Shown here: positions 52,022-61,139 of the stretch, one piece after another
Layout of the letters: the number at the start of each line of letters is the position of its first letter
Position numbering within the stretch: the first letter of the stretch is position 1
From: Limnohabitans_A sp048020265
GTDB lineage: Bacteria > Pseudomonadota > Gammaproteobacteria > Burkholderiales > Burkholderiaceae_C
Assembly (NCBI RefSeq): GCF_048020265.1
Contig: NZ_CP171843.1
Span: 2,170,001-2,234,000, forward strand
Direction: 5' to 3'
DNA: 64,000 nucleotides
The notes under the pieces: model-generated
Told to the model about the DNA's origin: nothing
The model's database searches: none
The model's input: only the letters and a program-made list of their open reading frames with translations
Position numbers and translations under genes: made by a program

Positions 52022-53644
52022 TCAGAAGCCCACAGCTTGACCGTCACGGCGCGGATCGCTGGCAACCTGATAGCCGTGCACTGCCGGATCGCCCATGCGC
52101 CAGATGAACTGGCCAGCGCCAAAGTCCTGGTAGGAGTCGTTGATGATGTCGAGCTGGTGACCGCGTGCGATCAGCTCTTGCACGGTGGCGCCATTCATCG
52201 CCGCTTCGACGTTGATGTTCAGGCCCGTGTTGAAGCGCCAGCGCGGTGCGTCGCACGCCGCTTGCGGGTTCTGGCCGTAGTCGAGCATGCGCACCAGGGT
52301 TTGCATGTGGCCTTGGGGCTGCATGTTGCCGCCCATCACGCCGTAACTCATGACCGGCTGGCCGTCTTTGGTGAGGAAGGCCGGGATGATGGTCTGGAAC
52401 GGCCGCTTGCCGGGCAGGACCAAGTTGGCAGGGTTTTGGCCCTGTAGATCGGTGCTGAAACCATGGCCCCGGTTTTGCAGGCTGATGCCGTAAGTGGGCT
52501 CGACCACACCCGAACCAAAGCCCATGAAGTTGCTCTGGATGAAGCTGATCATCATGCCGTTTTCATCGGCGGCCGTGAGGTAAATGGTGCCGCCCTTGAC
52601 CGGGTTGCCCGCCTTGAAGTCTTGCGCCTTTTTCATGTCGATCAGCTTAGCTCGGCTGGCCAGATAAGCGGGGTCGAGCATTTGCTCAGGCGGCAACTCC
52701 ATGAAGCGCGGGTCGGCCACATAGCGGTACACGTCGGCAAAGGCCAGCTTCATGGCTTCGATTTGCAGGTGCTGCGAATCGGCGCTGTCCACCTTGTGGC
52801 TCGCCAGGTCGAAGTTGGACAAGATGCCCAAAGCGATCAGCGCAGCAATGCCTTGACCGTTGGGCGGAATCTCGTGCAGGGTGTAGCCCCGGTAGTCTTG
52901 CGCCATGGGCTTGACCCATTCGGGCTTGAAGTCGGCCAGGTCTTTGGCGGTGATGCTGCCGCCGTTGTCCTTGGCAAATTTTTCAATGGCTTCGGCGATC
53001 TCGCCGCCATAGAGCGCCTGGCCCTTGGTGGCGGCAATGGCCTTGAGGCCCCGCGCCGCGTTCTTGAACTGGAACAATTCGCCCACCTGCGGGGCACGGC
53101 CCCAGGGCAAAAAGCTTTGCGCAAAGCCGGGCTGCGACTGCAGCTCGGGTGTGGCGGCGGCCCACTTTTGCTGCACCACCACGGGAATCAAATAACCGCG
53201 CTCGGCCACCTCGATGGCGGGCTCCAGAAGGTCGGCAAAAGGCAGTTTGCCAAAGCGGTCGCTGAGCGCCACCCAACCGGCCACGGCACCCGGTACGGTG
53301 ACCGAGTCAAAGCCGCGCTTGGGCGGTGTTTTGGTCTCGGCACCGTATTTGCGGTGGAAGTACTCGGGCGTCCAAGCCGCGGGGGCCGGGCCGGAGGAGT
53401 TGAGGCCGTGCAACTCTTGGCCGTCCCACAAAATCGCGAACGCGTCCGAGCCCAAGCCGCAGCTGACAGGCTCGGTCAGGGTGATCACAGCGGCAGCGGC
53501 AATGGCGGCATCGACCGCGTTACCGCCCTTGAGCATCATGCGCAGACCGGCCTGAGCAGCCAGGGGGTGCGAGGTAGAAACCACATTGCGCGCAAACAGC
53601 GGCAAGCGGGTGCTGGTGTAAGGAAACTGGTAATCGAAGTTCAT
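52022..53644 (-). CDS. Gamma-glutamyltransferase family protein
   Basis: The protein has 540 residues. The Ntn-hydrolase signature of the family is seen: AAQAGLRMMLKGGNAVDAAIAAAAVITLTEPVSCGLG at the start, then, in the middle, the autocleavage region with the nucleophilic Thr, most likely in KGGTIYLTAADENGMMISFIQS. The C-terminal part has YGVMGGNMQPQGHMQTLVRMLDYGQNPQ. No signal peptide is obvious, so it may be cytoplasmic, like oxamate amidohydrolase-type relatives. It starts one base after the stop of a Bug receptor. Confidence 0.88.
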   Translation of the reverse strand: MNFDYQFPYTSTRLPLFARNVVSTSHPLAAQAGLRMMLKGGNAVDAAIAAAAVITLTEPVSCGLGSDAFAILWDGQELHGLNSSGPAPAAWTPEYFHRKYGAETKTPPKRGFDSVTVPGAVAGWVALSDRFGKLPFADLLEPAIEVAERGYLIPVVVQQKWAAATPELQSQPGFAQSFLPWGRAPQVGELFQFKNAARGLKAIAATKGQALYGGEIAEAIEKFAKDNGGSITAKDLADFKPEWVKPMAQDYRGYTLHEIPPNGQGIAALIALGILSNFDLASHKVDSADSQHLQIEAMKLAFADVYRYVADPRFMELPPEQMLDPAYLASRAKLIDMKKAQDFKAGNPVKGGTIYLTAADENGMMISFIQSNFMGFGSGVVEPTYGISLQNRGHGFSTDLQGQNPANLVLPGKRPFQTIIPAFLTKDGQPVMSYGVMGGNMQPQGHMQTLVRMLDYGQNPQAACDAPRWRFNTGLNINVEAAMNGATVQELIARGHQLDIINDSYQDFGAGQFIWRMGDPAVHGYQVASDPRRDGQAVGF

Positions 53645-53645
53645 G

Positions 53646-54620
53646 TCATTCCAAGGTGATCTTGCGTTCGGTGATGATCTTTTTCCACTTGGCCGATTCC
53701 TTGGCCAGCATGGCTGTGAACTGAGCGGGCGTACCGCCTACGGCCTCAATGCCCAGACGTTGCAACTTGTCGATGACTTCAGGGTCTTGCAGCACTTGGT
53801 TGGCCGCCGTATTCACACGGCTCACCACTTCGGGTGGCAAGCCTTTGGGGCCAAACAGGCCAAACCAGGTGTTGGACTCGTAACCCGGCAGGACATCGGC
53901 AATAGGGGGGACGCCAGGCGCCAAAGCAGTGGGTTTGAGGGTGGTCACACCCAAAGCACGCAAACGGCCATCACGCACATGCGGCAGTCCGGTGGGCAAG
54001 CTGTCAAACAAGACATCGACCTTGCCGCTCACCAAATCGGGAATGGCCAAGGCTGTGCCCTTGTAAGGAATATGCACCACAAACAGATCCGCCTGCGCCT
54101 TGAACAGCTCCGCCGACAACTGCACGATGGTGCCGTTGCCACTCGATGCGTAGTTCAGGCGACCAGGGTTCTTTTTGGCGTAGTCGATCCATTCCTTGAC
54201 CGTTTTGGCCGGCGAGCTGTTGGGCACCAGCATGATGCTGGGCGCATTGCCCACCTGGCTGATGGGGGTGAAATCCTTGACCGCGTCGTAGGGCATGCGC
54301 GGGTTCAAATTGGGGCCAATCGAGTGGGTGCTGGAGGTGGACAGCAGCAAGGTGTAGCCATCGGGGCTGGCCTTGGCCGCCAGGTCGGAGCCCAGTGTGC
54401 CGCCAGCACCCGGGCGGTTTTCCACCACCAGGGAAGCCCCCATTTTTTCGCTCAGTTTTTGGGACAGCGTACGGGCAAACAAATCGGTGGCCCCGCCCGC
54501 CGGGAACGGCACGATCAAGCGCACAGGTTTGGTCGGGTAATTCTGGGCGTGAGCGCCGCCGCAAACCAACAGCAAAGCCGCTGCAGCACACAGGCTGCGA
54601 AGCCAATTTCTTTTTTCCAC
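53646..54620 (-). CDS. Bug-family tripartite tricarboxylate transporter substrate-binding protein
   Basis: The protein has 324 residues from a GTG at 54620, with AGGAG eight bases upstream. The signal peptide ends GGAHAQ. Bug hallmarks are YPTKPVRLIVPFPAGGATDLFAR, VVENRPGAGGTLGSDLAAKASPDGYT and LNYASSGNGTIVQLSAELFK. It is the first gene of a four-gene operon, and it may serve the TctBA membrane pair encoded just upstream on the same strand (54793-56806), though a terminator lies between them. Confidence 0.92.
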   Translation of the reverse strand: MEKRNWLRSLCAAAALLLVCGGAHAQNYPTKPVRLIVPFPAGGATDLFARTLSQKLSEKMGASLVVENRPGAGGTLGSDLAAKASPDGYTLLLSTSSTHSIGPNLNPRMPYDAVKDFTPISQVGNAPSIMLVPNSSPAKTVKEWIDYAKKNPGRLNYASSGNGTIVQLSAELFKAQADLFVVHIPYKGTALAIPDLVSGKVDVLFDSLPTGLPHVRDGRLRALGVTTLKPTALAPGVPPIADVLPGYESNTWFGLFGPKGLPPEVVSRVNTAANQVLQDPEVIDKLQRLGIEAVGGTPAQFTAMLAKESAKWKKIITERKITLE

Positions 54621-54745
54621 GGGAACACTCCTCTACAGAACCAATTTGCCAAACATTGAACAACCGATTTTCGCAGACGCCACGCACCAGCGCTGCCCCC
54701 AAGTGACAAGACCACGCCGCAAGCGAACGATCAGCACCCACCAAA

Positions 54746-54773
54746 GACAACGGCCTCCAAGGAGGCCGTTGTC
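54746..54773 (-). terminator. Terminator after tctA
   Basis: A 13-bp perfect stem, GACAACGGCCTCC / GGAGGCCGTTGTC, with a two-base loop lies 20 bp after the tctA stop. The T-run is weak (TTTGG), so termination may be partial. The remaining gap up to the Bug start at 54620 should hold the Bug promoter. Confidence 0.65.
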
Positions 54774-54792
54774 TGCGTTCAAACCAGTGTCG

Positions 54793-56304
54793 TCACTCTT
54801 CGACGAAAGCCTCTTCGCGTTTGGACTTGATGGACGGCAGCGTCACGATGATCAGCAGCAGCACAGCCGCCGCCAGCAAACTTGCCGACAAGGGGCGCGT
54901 GACGAACACACTCCAGTCGCCACGCGACAAGAGCATGGCACGGCGCAGGTTTTCTTCCATCATCGGGCCCAGAATGAAGCCCAACAGCAAAGGCGCGGGC
55001 TCCATGCCGAGTTTAATGAAGGTGTAGCCCACCACACCGAACATGGCCACCATCCAGATGTCCCAGGTGTTATTGTTGGTCGAGTACACACCGATCGCGC
55101 AGAACAGCACGATGGCCGGGAACAACCAGCGGTAAGGCACCGTCAGCAGCTTGATCCAGATGCCGATCAGCGGCAGGTTCAAAATGATCAGCATGGCGTT
55201 GCCGATCCACATCGAGGCGATCAGACCCCAGAACAGCTCGGGGTTGCTGGTCATCACCTGAGGGCCAGGCTGGATGTTGTGGATGGTCATCGCACCCACC
55301 ATCAAGGCCATCACGGCGTTGGGCGGGATGCCCAAGGTCAGCAAGGGGATGAAGGAGGTTTGCGAAGCCGAGTTGTTGGCCGACTCGGGCGAAGCCACAC
55401 CACGGATGTTGCCTTGACCGAAAGGCACTTCGCCTGGACGGAGTTTGGTTTTCTTCTCGATGGTGTAGGCCGCAAAAGCTGCCAGCAAGGCACCGCCACC
55501 AGGCAGGATACCCAGGGCCGAACCCAGGGCGGTACCGCGCAACACGGCAGGCACCATGTTCTTGAAGTCTTGGGCGTTGGGCATCAGGCCCGTCACTTTG
55601 GCGGTGAAGACTTCGCGGTCTTCTTCAGGCTTGGACAGATTGGAGATGATCTCGCCATAACCGAACACGCCCATGGCGATGGTGATGAAGCCCACACCGT
55701 CGGTCAGCTCAGGAATGTCGAAGCTGAAACGGGCCACACCCGAGTTCACGTCGGTACCGATCAGACCCATCAACAGGCCGAGCACGATCATGCCAACGGC
55801 CTTGATCAGGGAGCCCGAAGCCAGCACCACGGCACCGATCAGGCCCAAAACCATCAACGAGAAGTATTCGGCAGGACCGAACTTGAAAGCCACTTCGGTC
55901 AGGGGGCCAGCGAAGGCCGCCAAAATCAAGGTGCCCACGCAACCGGCAAAGAAAGAACCCAGACCCGCCGCTGCCAAAGCAGGACCGGCCCGGCCTTTGC
56001 GAGCCATCTGGTAACCGTCGATCATGGTCACGACCGAGGAGGCTTCACCCGGCAAGTTCACCAAAATCGCAGTGGTGGAGCCGCCGTACTGAGCGCCGTA
56101 GTAAATACCGGCCAGCATGATCAGCGCGGCCACGGGGGGCAGCGCGTAGGTGGCGGGCAGCAGCATCGCGATGGTCGCCACAGGGCCCACACCGGGCAAC
56201 ACACCGATCAGGGTGCCCAGCAAACAGCCAATGAACGCGTAAATCAGGTTTTGAAAGGTGAAAGCCACCCCAAAACCGAGGGCGAGGTTGTCAAACAGTT
56301 CCAT
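54793..56304 (-). CDS. tctA: Tripartite tricarboxylate transporter permease TctA
   Basis: The protein has 503 residues with GAGGAGA before the ATG. It has about twelve membrane segments, the TctA signature GTLIGVLPGVGPVATIAMLLP near the start, YGGSTTAILVNLPGEASSVVTMIDGYQM, and the inverted-repeat counterpart FGQGNIRGVASPESANNSASQTSFIPLLTLGIPPN. It is the large membrane subunit of a TTT system, driven by an ion gradient. tctB is directly upstream. Confidence 0.94.
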   Translation of the reverse strand: MELFDNLALGFGVAFTFQNLIYAFIGCLLGTLIGVLPGVGPVATIAMLLPATYALPPVAALIMLAGIYYGAQYGGSTTAILVNLPGEASSVVTMIDGYQMARKGRAGPALAAAGLGSFFAGCVGTLILAAFAGPLTEVAFKFGPAEYFSLMVLGLIGAVVLASGSLIKAVGMIVLGLLMGLIGTDVNSGVARFSFDIPELTDGVGFITIAMGVFGYGEIISNLSKPEEDREVFTAKVTGLMPNAQDFKNMVPAVLRGTALGSALGILPGGGALLAAFAAYTIEKKTKLRPGEVPFGQGNIRGVASPESANNSASQTSFIPLLTLGIPPNAVMALMVGAMTIHNIQPGPQVMTSNPELFWGLIASMWIGNAMLIILNLPLIGIWIKLLTVPYRWLFPAIVLFCAIGVYSTNNNTWDIWMVAMFGVVGYTFIKLGMEPAPLLLGFILGPMMEENLRRAMLLSRGDWSVFVTRPLSASLLAAAVLLLIIVTLPSIKSKREEAFVEE

Positions 56305-56317
56305 GAATTATTTCTCC

Positions 56318-56806
56318 TCAACCGGTGATGAATGTGGGCCAGACGGGGAACTGCAGTTTGAGCAGCAGCACGAAAGCGCCATAACTGCCAGCCGACAGGA
56401 CCGCGGCCAGGATCAATACTTCTTTGAGCTTGAAGGTGTCACCCGCCAAGCTGACCACCAAGGTGGTGCCAAAAATCGCCACGATCAGGCCCATGGCCGG
56501 CACACCCAAACTGGGCAAGCCACCCAGCAAAATGCCAAACAACACGTTGCCCGCGATGATGAAGAACAGCGGCTTCCAGGCCCAGGAGCCGATCTTGTCA
56601 CCGTCCTGTGTCTCCACCGTCAAGGCTTTGAACATGACGAAGGCCCCAATCAGGGCCAGCATGATGCCCAAGAGCAGCGGGAAGTAACCAGGCCCCATGC
56701 GTGCACCTGTGCCCACGGTGTAGTTGGTGGCACCGTAAGCGAAAGCCGAGCCTGCGACGGTGTAGAACAGGCCGGAAAAAAAGTCTTTTTGACTCTTGAT
56801 GTTCAC
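56318..56806 (-). CDS. tctB: Tripartite tricarboxylate transporter small permease TctB
   Basis: The protein has 162 residues from a GTG at 56806, which has GAGGAG nine bases upstream; an upstream start at 56851 has none. It has four hydrophobic segments, with YTVGTGARMGPGYFPLLLGIML typical of TctB. It forms the membrane complex with TctA, whose start is 13 bp away. Confidence 0.9.
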   Translation of the reverse strand: MNIKSQKDFFSGLFYTVAGSAFAYGATNYTVGTGARMGPGYFPLLLGIMLALIGAFVMFKALTVETQDGDKIGSWAWKPLFFIIAGNVLFGILLGGLPSLGVPAMGLIVAIFGTTLVVSLAGDTFKLKEVLILAAVLSAGSYGAFVLLLKLQFPVWPTFITG

Positions 56807-56954
56807 GAGATATCTCCTCTGATTTGAGTTGGGGTGATTCTGCGCGAACAAGCCCTCAGGCTGGATGTGGGTTACACCTATGCAGGCAGGCCTCGGACCT
56901 CATGGTTTACCCTTGCTTTCAAGTCCCCGCACCCCACGTGGGGCCGACATGCAC

Positions 56955-57725
56955 TCATTTGGTGAGGGGTTTGAACACCTTGAGCCATTTGCTGGCAGGC
57001 AGGCCCCATTTTTCTTCGATCACACTGGCGGCTTCCAGCAGCGCTTCGCGCGACGGACGACTGGCGGTGCGCTGCGCCAGAACGATGGCGTTGCCCTCGC
57101 GGGTGGGTTTGAAGGCCCAAACCGCGTCTTCGCCAAAGGCGGCGCAAATTTTCTCCACACTCTCGGCATAGCTCGATGAGCGGCCAAACAGGTTCACCGT
57201 CATGCAGCCTTGCTGGGTGAGCAGCTCGCGGCAATGGCGGTAAAAGTCGGGCGTGTCCAGCACCGGGGCCGCGGCCTCTTCGTCGTACAGGTCCACCTGC
57301 AGCGCATCCACGGTGCCGCGCCATTCGTCTTTCTGGATTTCGAGCGACGCATCGGCCAGCACCACGCGCAGGCGTTCGTCGTCAGGGGGCAATCGGAACC
57401 AGCCCCGACAAGCGTGCAGCACGCCGGGATTCAACTCCACCGCGGTGCAGGTCATCTTGAGTTTCTTGTAGCAAAACTTGGTGATGGTGCCCGCCCCCAA
57501 GCCCAGCTGCATGGCGTGTGCGCCCTTGACTTCGGCATGCGGGAAAAACAGCAACCAGCCGAACATGCGCTGTACATATTCGAGCTCGATGTCGAAGGGT
57601 CGGTCCAGAAACATCGAGCCCTGAATCCACTCGGTGCCCAAGTGCAGATAGCGGATCTTGCCGTCTTCGGAAAAATTGACTTCGGGCAGTTCGAGGCTGG
57701 GGACAGAGGATTTTTTTCGGCTCAT
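56955..57725 (-). CDS. Spermidine synthase-like methyltransferase-fold protein
   Basis: The protein has 256 residues. The Rossmann-type motif is AMQLGLGAGTITKFCYKKL with TAVELNPGVLHACRGWF, and VDALQVDLYDEEAAAPVLDTPDFYRHCRELL takes the place of the spermidine synthase active-site Asp region. The polyamine-binding residues are not clearly kept, so a true spermidine synthase is doubtful. Its ATG overlaps the stop of the preceding glycosylase gene (ATGA). Last gene of the lolC-lolD-tatD chain. Confidence 0.75.
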   Translation of the reverse strand: MSRKKSSVPSLELPEVNFSEDGKIRYLHLGTEWIQGSMFLDRPFDIELEYVQRMFGWLLFFPHAEVKGAHAMQLGLGAGTITKFCYKKLKMTCTAVELNPGVLHACRGWFRLPPDDERLRVVLADASLEIQKDEWRGTVDALQVDLYDEEAAAPVLDTPDFYRHCRELLTQQGCMTVNLFGRSSSYAESVEKICAAFGEDAVWAFKPTREGNAIVLAQRTASRPSREALLEAASVIEEKWGLPASKWLKVFKPLTK

Positions 57726-58267
57726 GGGGTCAGCACCGCCCGCCAGGCGGTGAGTTTTTGTTCAAAGGTCCACGACGCATTCGCGGGACTGGTCGATGGT
57801 AGGCGATGCAGCGAGACACGCCCGGCCAAACCGGCTTGCGCCAGTGATTTTTCGACCACTTTGGCATGGCGGAAACTCTCGCCGCCGTTGTGGGCGATGG
57901 CGCTCAAGTGCGGGCAGCGCTGCAACAAGGCCGGAAAGTCGTTCAGCTGCGCATGGCGGATGGCGCTGTCGAGGCTGCCTTCGCGCTCGCACTCGGCGTA
58001 GACATCCCAAACCCCCACGCCCTGGGCCAGCAGGCACTGACAGCGGCGGGCGTAGTCCCTGTCTGCAGGCCATGGGGCATCGGGCCAAAGCGCCTGCACG
58101 ATGCGCCAGAAATGGTTTTGGGGGTGGGCGTAATACTGCTGCAACTGCAAAGACTTGACGCTGGGGAAACTGCCCAGCACCAGCACACGCGTGCCCGGCC
58201 CCACCAAGGGCGGCAAACCCTGCAAACGGGGGCTGGCCGATGACACGGTTGGCGCAGAGCTGCTCAT
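57722..58267 (-). CDS. Uracil-DNA glycosylase superfamily protein (Mug/TDG-like DNA-deoxyinosine glycosylase type)
   Basis: The protein has 181 residues from ATG 58267, which overlaps the tatD stop as ATGA. It has RVLVLGSFPSVKSLQLQQYYAHPQNHFWRIVQ (UDG motif 1 region) and HRLPSTSPANASW (motif 2-like loop with SPAN). This is the group often called DNA-deoxyinosine glycosylase. It removes damaged bases from DNA. Confidence 0.85.
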   Translation of the reverse strand: MSSSAPTVSSASPRLQGLPPLVGPGTRVLVLGSFPSVKSLQLQQYYAHPQNHFWRIVQALWPDAPWPADRDYARRCQCLLAQGVGVWDVYAECEREGSLDSAIRHAQLNDFPALLQRCPHLSAIAHNGGESFRHAKVVEKSLAQAGLAGRVSLHRLPSTSPANASWTFEQKLTAWRAVLTP

Positions 58268-59088
58268 GCGGCCGCCAGTTGGGGCAAGGCCCGCTGCGCG
58301 TTGGCGCGGGTTGCGGCTGCCAGATCGGCCAGGCTCAAGCCCCGCAACCCAGCCAGCACCTGTGCGATGCGCGGCAGCTCGGCCGGGCTGTTGCGGCCCT
58401 GCGGCACACCCAGCGCCCGCTGCTCGGCGGTCTGGTAGAGCCATTGCGGCGGGATGTCGGGCGCGTCGGTCTCCAGCACCAGGGCGCTCAGGGGCACTTC
58501 GCTGGCCAGGCGGCGCAGCTGCAATGAGCGCTCGTAGGTCAGCGTGCCGCCAAAACCCAGCACAAACCCCAGGTCCACAAAAGCCTCGGCCTGTTGGGTG
58601 CTGCCATTGAAGGCGTGCGCGATGCCGGAGACCACCGGGCACTGGCGCAGGCCTTTGAGCAGCAGATCGGCAGAGCGCCGCACATGCAGGATGACGGGCA
58701 GGCCGTGCTTTTGGGCAAGTTTGAGTTGCGCGGTGTAAAAAAACCATTGCCGCTCGCGCATGGGGGGCGTGCACAGTTCGGGCACAAAAAAGTCCAGCCC
58801 GATCTCGCCCACGGCCACCAGGCGCGGGTCATCGCGGCGTTCGGTCAATGCGCGGTCCAGCGCCAGCACATCGGCTTGTTGCGCTTGTGGCACATACAAA
58901 GGGTGGATGCCCAAGGCGTAGGCGTCGCCATGCCGCTCGGCCAATTGGGCCACCTGGGGCCAGTGCGCTGCGTGCACCGCCGGGATCACGCAGCGCGTCA
59001 CACCTGCAACGCGAGCCGCTTGGCGCACCGCGTCGCGGTCGGCGTCAAATTCGGCCGCGTCCAGGTGGCAGTGCGTGTCGATCCACAT
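58264..59088 (-). CDS. tatD: TatD-family metal-dependent hydrolase/DNase
   Basis: The protein has 274 residues from ATG 59088. Metal ligands are in IDTHCHLDAAEFD at the start, VGEIGLDFF (Glu), LPVILHVRRSADLLL (His), GIAHAFNGST (His) and VLETDAPDIPPQW (Asp). The TIM-barrel family acts as 3'-5' DNase. Its ATG lies 4 bp after lolD. Confidence 0.92.
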   Translation of the reverse strand: MWIDTHCHLDAAEFDADRDAVRQAARVAGVTRCVIPAVHAAHWPQVAQLAERHGDAYALGIHPLYVPQAQQADVLALDRALTERRDDPRLVAVGEIGLDFFVPELCTPPMRERQWFFYTAQLKLAQKHGLPVILHVRRSADLLLKGLRQCPVVSGIAHAFNGSTQQAEAFVDLGFVLGFGGTLTYERSLQLRRLASEVPLSALVLETDAPDIPPQWLYQTAEQRALGVPQGRNSPAELPRIAQVLAGLRGLSLADLAAATRANAQRALPQLAAA

Positions 59089-59092
59089 CCTG

Positions 59093-59788
59093 TCAAACAG
59101 GCGCTTGCAACACGCCCTTGACCAGATGCAGCTGCCGGTCGCAACGCGCGGCCAAGGCCTGGTCGTGCGTGACCACCACAAAAGCGGTACCCCGCTCGCG
59201 GGCCAGTTGCAGCATCAGCGCAAACACGCCATCCGCCGTTTCGCGGTCCAGATTGCCCGTGGGCTCGTCGGCCAGCACGCAGGCCGGGTCGTTGACCAAG
59301 GCGCGGGCCAGGGCCACACGCTGGCGCTCGCCGCCCGACAACTCAGAAGGCCTGTGGTGCAAGCGCTCGCCCAAGCCCACGCGCTGCAACCAGCCCGTGG
59401 CCACGGCTGCGGCTTGGACGCGGTCCTGCCTGCGAATCCACAGCGGCATGGCCACGTTGTCCAGGGCGCTGAATTCGGGCAGCAAATGGTGGAACTGGTA
59501 GACAAAGCCCAAATAACGGTTGCGCCACTGGCCTTGTTCGGCCGCGCTCAAAGCAGAGAGCAACTGGCCCTTCAATTGCACCGCGCCTTGGGTTGGAGCG
59601 TCCAGGCCGCCGAGCAAATGCAGCAAGGTGCTCTTGCCCGAGCCAGAAGCGCCCACGATGGCCAGCGTCTCGCCCGCGTGCACGGCCAAATCCACGCCTT
59701 GCAACACCGTCACGTCCAAACGCCCTTCGGTGAAGCGCTTGGTCAGGCCCTGGGCCTGCAGCACCACCGGGTTTTGCATCTCATTCAT
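59093..59788 (-). CDS. lolD: Lipoprotein-releasing ABC transporter ATP-binding protein LolD
   Basis: The protein has 231 residues from ATG 59788, overlapping the lolC end by eight bases. Walker A is GASGSGKSTLLHLLGG, the signature LSGGERQRVALARALVNDP, Walker B LADEPTGNLD, and the LolD/MacB-type Q-loop FVYQFHHLLPEFSALDNVAMP. With LolC/E it releases lipoproteins to LolA (gene at 29 kb). Confidence 0.94.
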   Translation of the reverse strand: MNEMQNPVVLQAQGLTKRFTEGRLDVTVLQGVDLAVHAGETLAIVGASGSGKSTLLHLLGGLDAPTQGAVQLKGQLLSALSAAEQGQWRNRYLGFVYQFHHLLPEFSALDNVAMPLWIRRQDRVQAAAVATGWLQRVGLGERLHHRPSELSGGERQRVALARALVNDPACVLADEPTGNLDRETADGVFALMLQLARERGTAFVVVTHDQALAARCDRQLHLVKGVLQAPV

Positions 59789-61049
59789 AGCGCAGCGCCT
59801 CCGCAGGGTTGACCTGGCTGGCACGCCAGCTGGGGTAGAGCGTGGCCACAAAAGCCAGAACCAAAGAAATGATGGCCACAGGCAGGATGTCACTGGCCAG
59901 GGGCTCGCTGGGCATGCGGCTGATCAGGTAAATGTCACGCGGCAAAAAGCTGGCGTTGAACAGCGTCTCCAGCGCAGGCACGATCACATCGATGTTGAAA
60001 GCCACCAGCAGCCCCAGTGCCAGGCCGCTCATCGTGCCAATCACCCCCACGGTGGCGCCCTGCACCACAAAAATACCCATGATGCTACGGGGGCTGGCGC
60101 CCAGGGTGCGCAAGATCGCGATGTCGGCGCGCTTGTCGGTCACCGTCATCACCAGCGTGCTGACCAAATTGAAAGCCGCCACCGCCACGATGAGCGTGAG
60201 GATGATGAACATCATGCGTTTTTCGACCTGCACGGCAGCGAACCAGGTTTTGTTTTGCTGCGTCCAGTCGCGCACAAAAAACTGCGGCCCCAAGTCCAGT
60301 TGCAGGTCGCGCGCCACCTCTCGCGCCTGGTGCAGGTCGCGCAACTTCAAGCGCACGCCGCTCGGGCCTTCCAGCCGGAACATGCGGGCAGCATCCTCGA
60401 CGTGCATGAGTACCAGCGCCGAGTCGTATTCGTAGTGGCCCGACGAGAAGGTGCCCACCACACCCATCTGCTTCATGCGCGGCACCACGCCTGCGGGCGT
60501 GACCTGGCCAGACGGCGAGACCAGGGTCACCGGGTCGCCGTTTTGCAAACCCAGGTTGTTGGCCAGATCGCGGCCCAGCACCAAATTGAACTCGCCCGGC
60601 TGCAGGCGCTGCAGCACCCCGGCTTGGGTGTCGTTCGACAAATCGCTGACTTCGGGCTCCAGCGCCGGGTCGATGCCCCGCACCAGCACGCCCTTCATGT
60701 CCTCGCCCCGCGCCAGCAAAGCCTGCGCAGTGATGAAGGGGGCCGCGCCCAGCACCTGCGGGTGGGCCTTCAGGCGGGCCAGCAAGGCGGGCAAATCGGC
60801 CACGGCCGCACCGTCGGCGGCATAGACCTCGATGTGCGAGACCACGCCCAGCATGCGGTCGCGCACCTCTTTCTGGAAGCCATTCATCACGCTCAGCACG
60901 ATGATGAGCGCCGCCACCCCCAGGCCAATGCCCATCATGGACACCCCCGAGATGAAGGAAATGAAGCCGTTGCGCCGGGTGGCACGGCCTGCGCGCGTGT
61001 AGCGCCAGCCCAGCACCAGCTCATAGGGGATGTTCTTGAAAAAAGCCAT
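59781..61049 (-). CDS. lolC: Lipoprotein-releasing ABC transporter permease LolC/LolE
   Basis: The protein has 422 residues. It starts with FFKNIPYELVLGWRYTRAG and FISFISGVSMMGIGLGVAALIIVLSVMNGF (first membrane helix), has a large periplasmic domain (about 50-270) and three C-terminal helices with DIAILRTLGASPRSIMGIFVVQGATVG. Only one LolC/E-type gene is present here, so it probably acts as a homodimer (LolF-like arrangement) unless another copy exists elsewhere. First gene of the five-gene chain; divergent from nhaA. Confidence 0.93.
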   Translation of the reverse strand: MAFFKNIPYELVLGWRYTRAGRATRRNGFISFISGVSMMGIGLGVAALIIVLSVMNGFQKEVRDRMLGVVSHIEVYAADGAAVADLPALLARLKAHPQVLGAAPFITAQALLARGEDMKGVLVRGIDPALEPEVSDLSNDTQAGVLQRLQPGEFNLVLGRDLANNLGLQNGDPVTLVSPSGQVTPAGVVPRMKQMGVVGTFSSGHYEYDSALVLMHVEDAARMFRLEGPSGVRLKLRDLHQAREVARDLQLDLGPQFFVRDWTQQNKTWFAAVQVEKRMMFIILTLIVAVAAFNLVSTLVMTVTDKRADIAILRTLGASPRSIMGIFVVQGATVGVIGTMSGLALGLLVAFNIDVIVPALETLFNASFLPRDIYLISRMPSEPLASDILPVAIISLVLAFVATLYPSWRASQVNPAEALRYE

Positions 61050-61139
61050 AAGCCACTATTGTGCAATGCCCGCCCGACAAGCCCCCACCGGGGGGCCGTG
61101 AAATCTGAACGGGCAGCCACCGTTGAGCACAATGGCCCG

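Noticed and set aside
59520..61139. An open extension of 540 codons in front of nhaA
   Set aside because: It runs antisense through lolD and lolC. The NhaA protein clearly begins at 61140.
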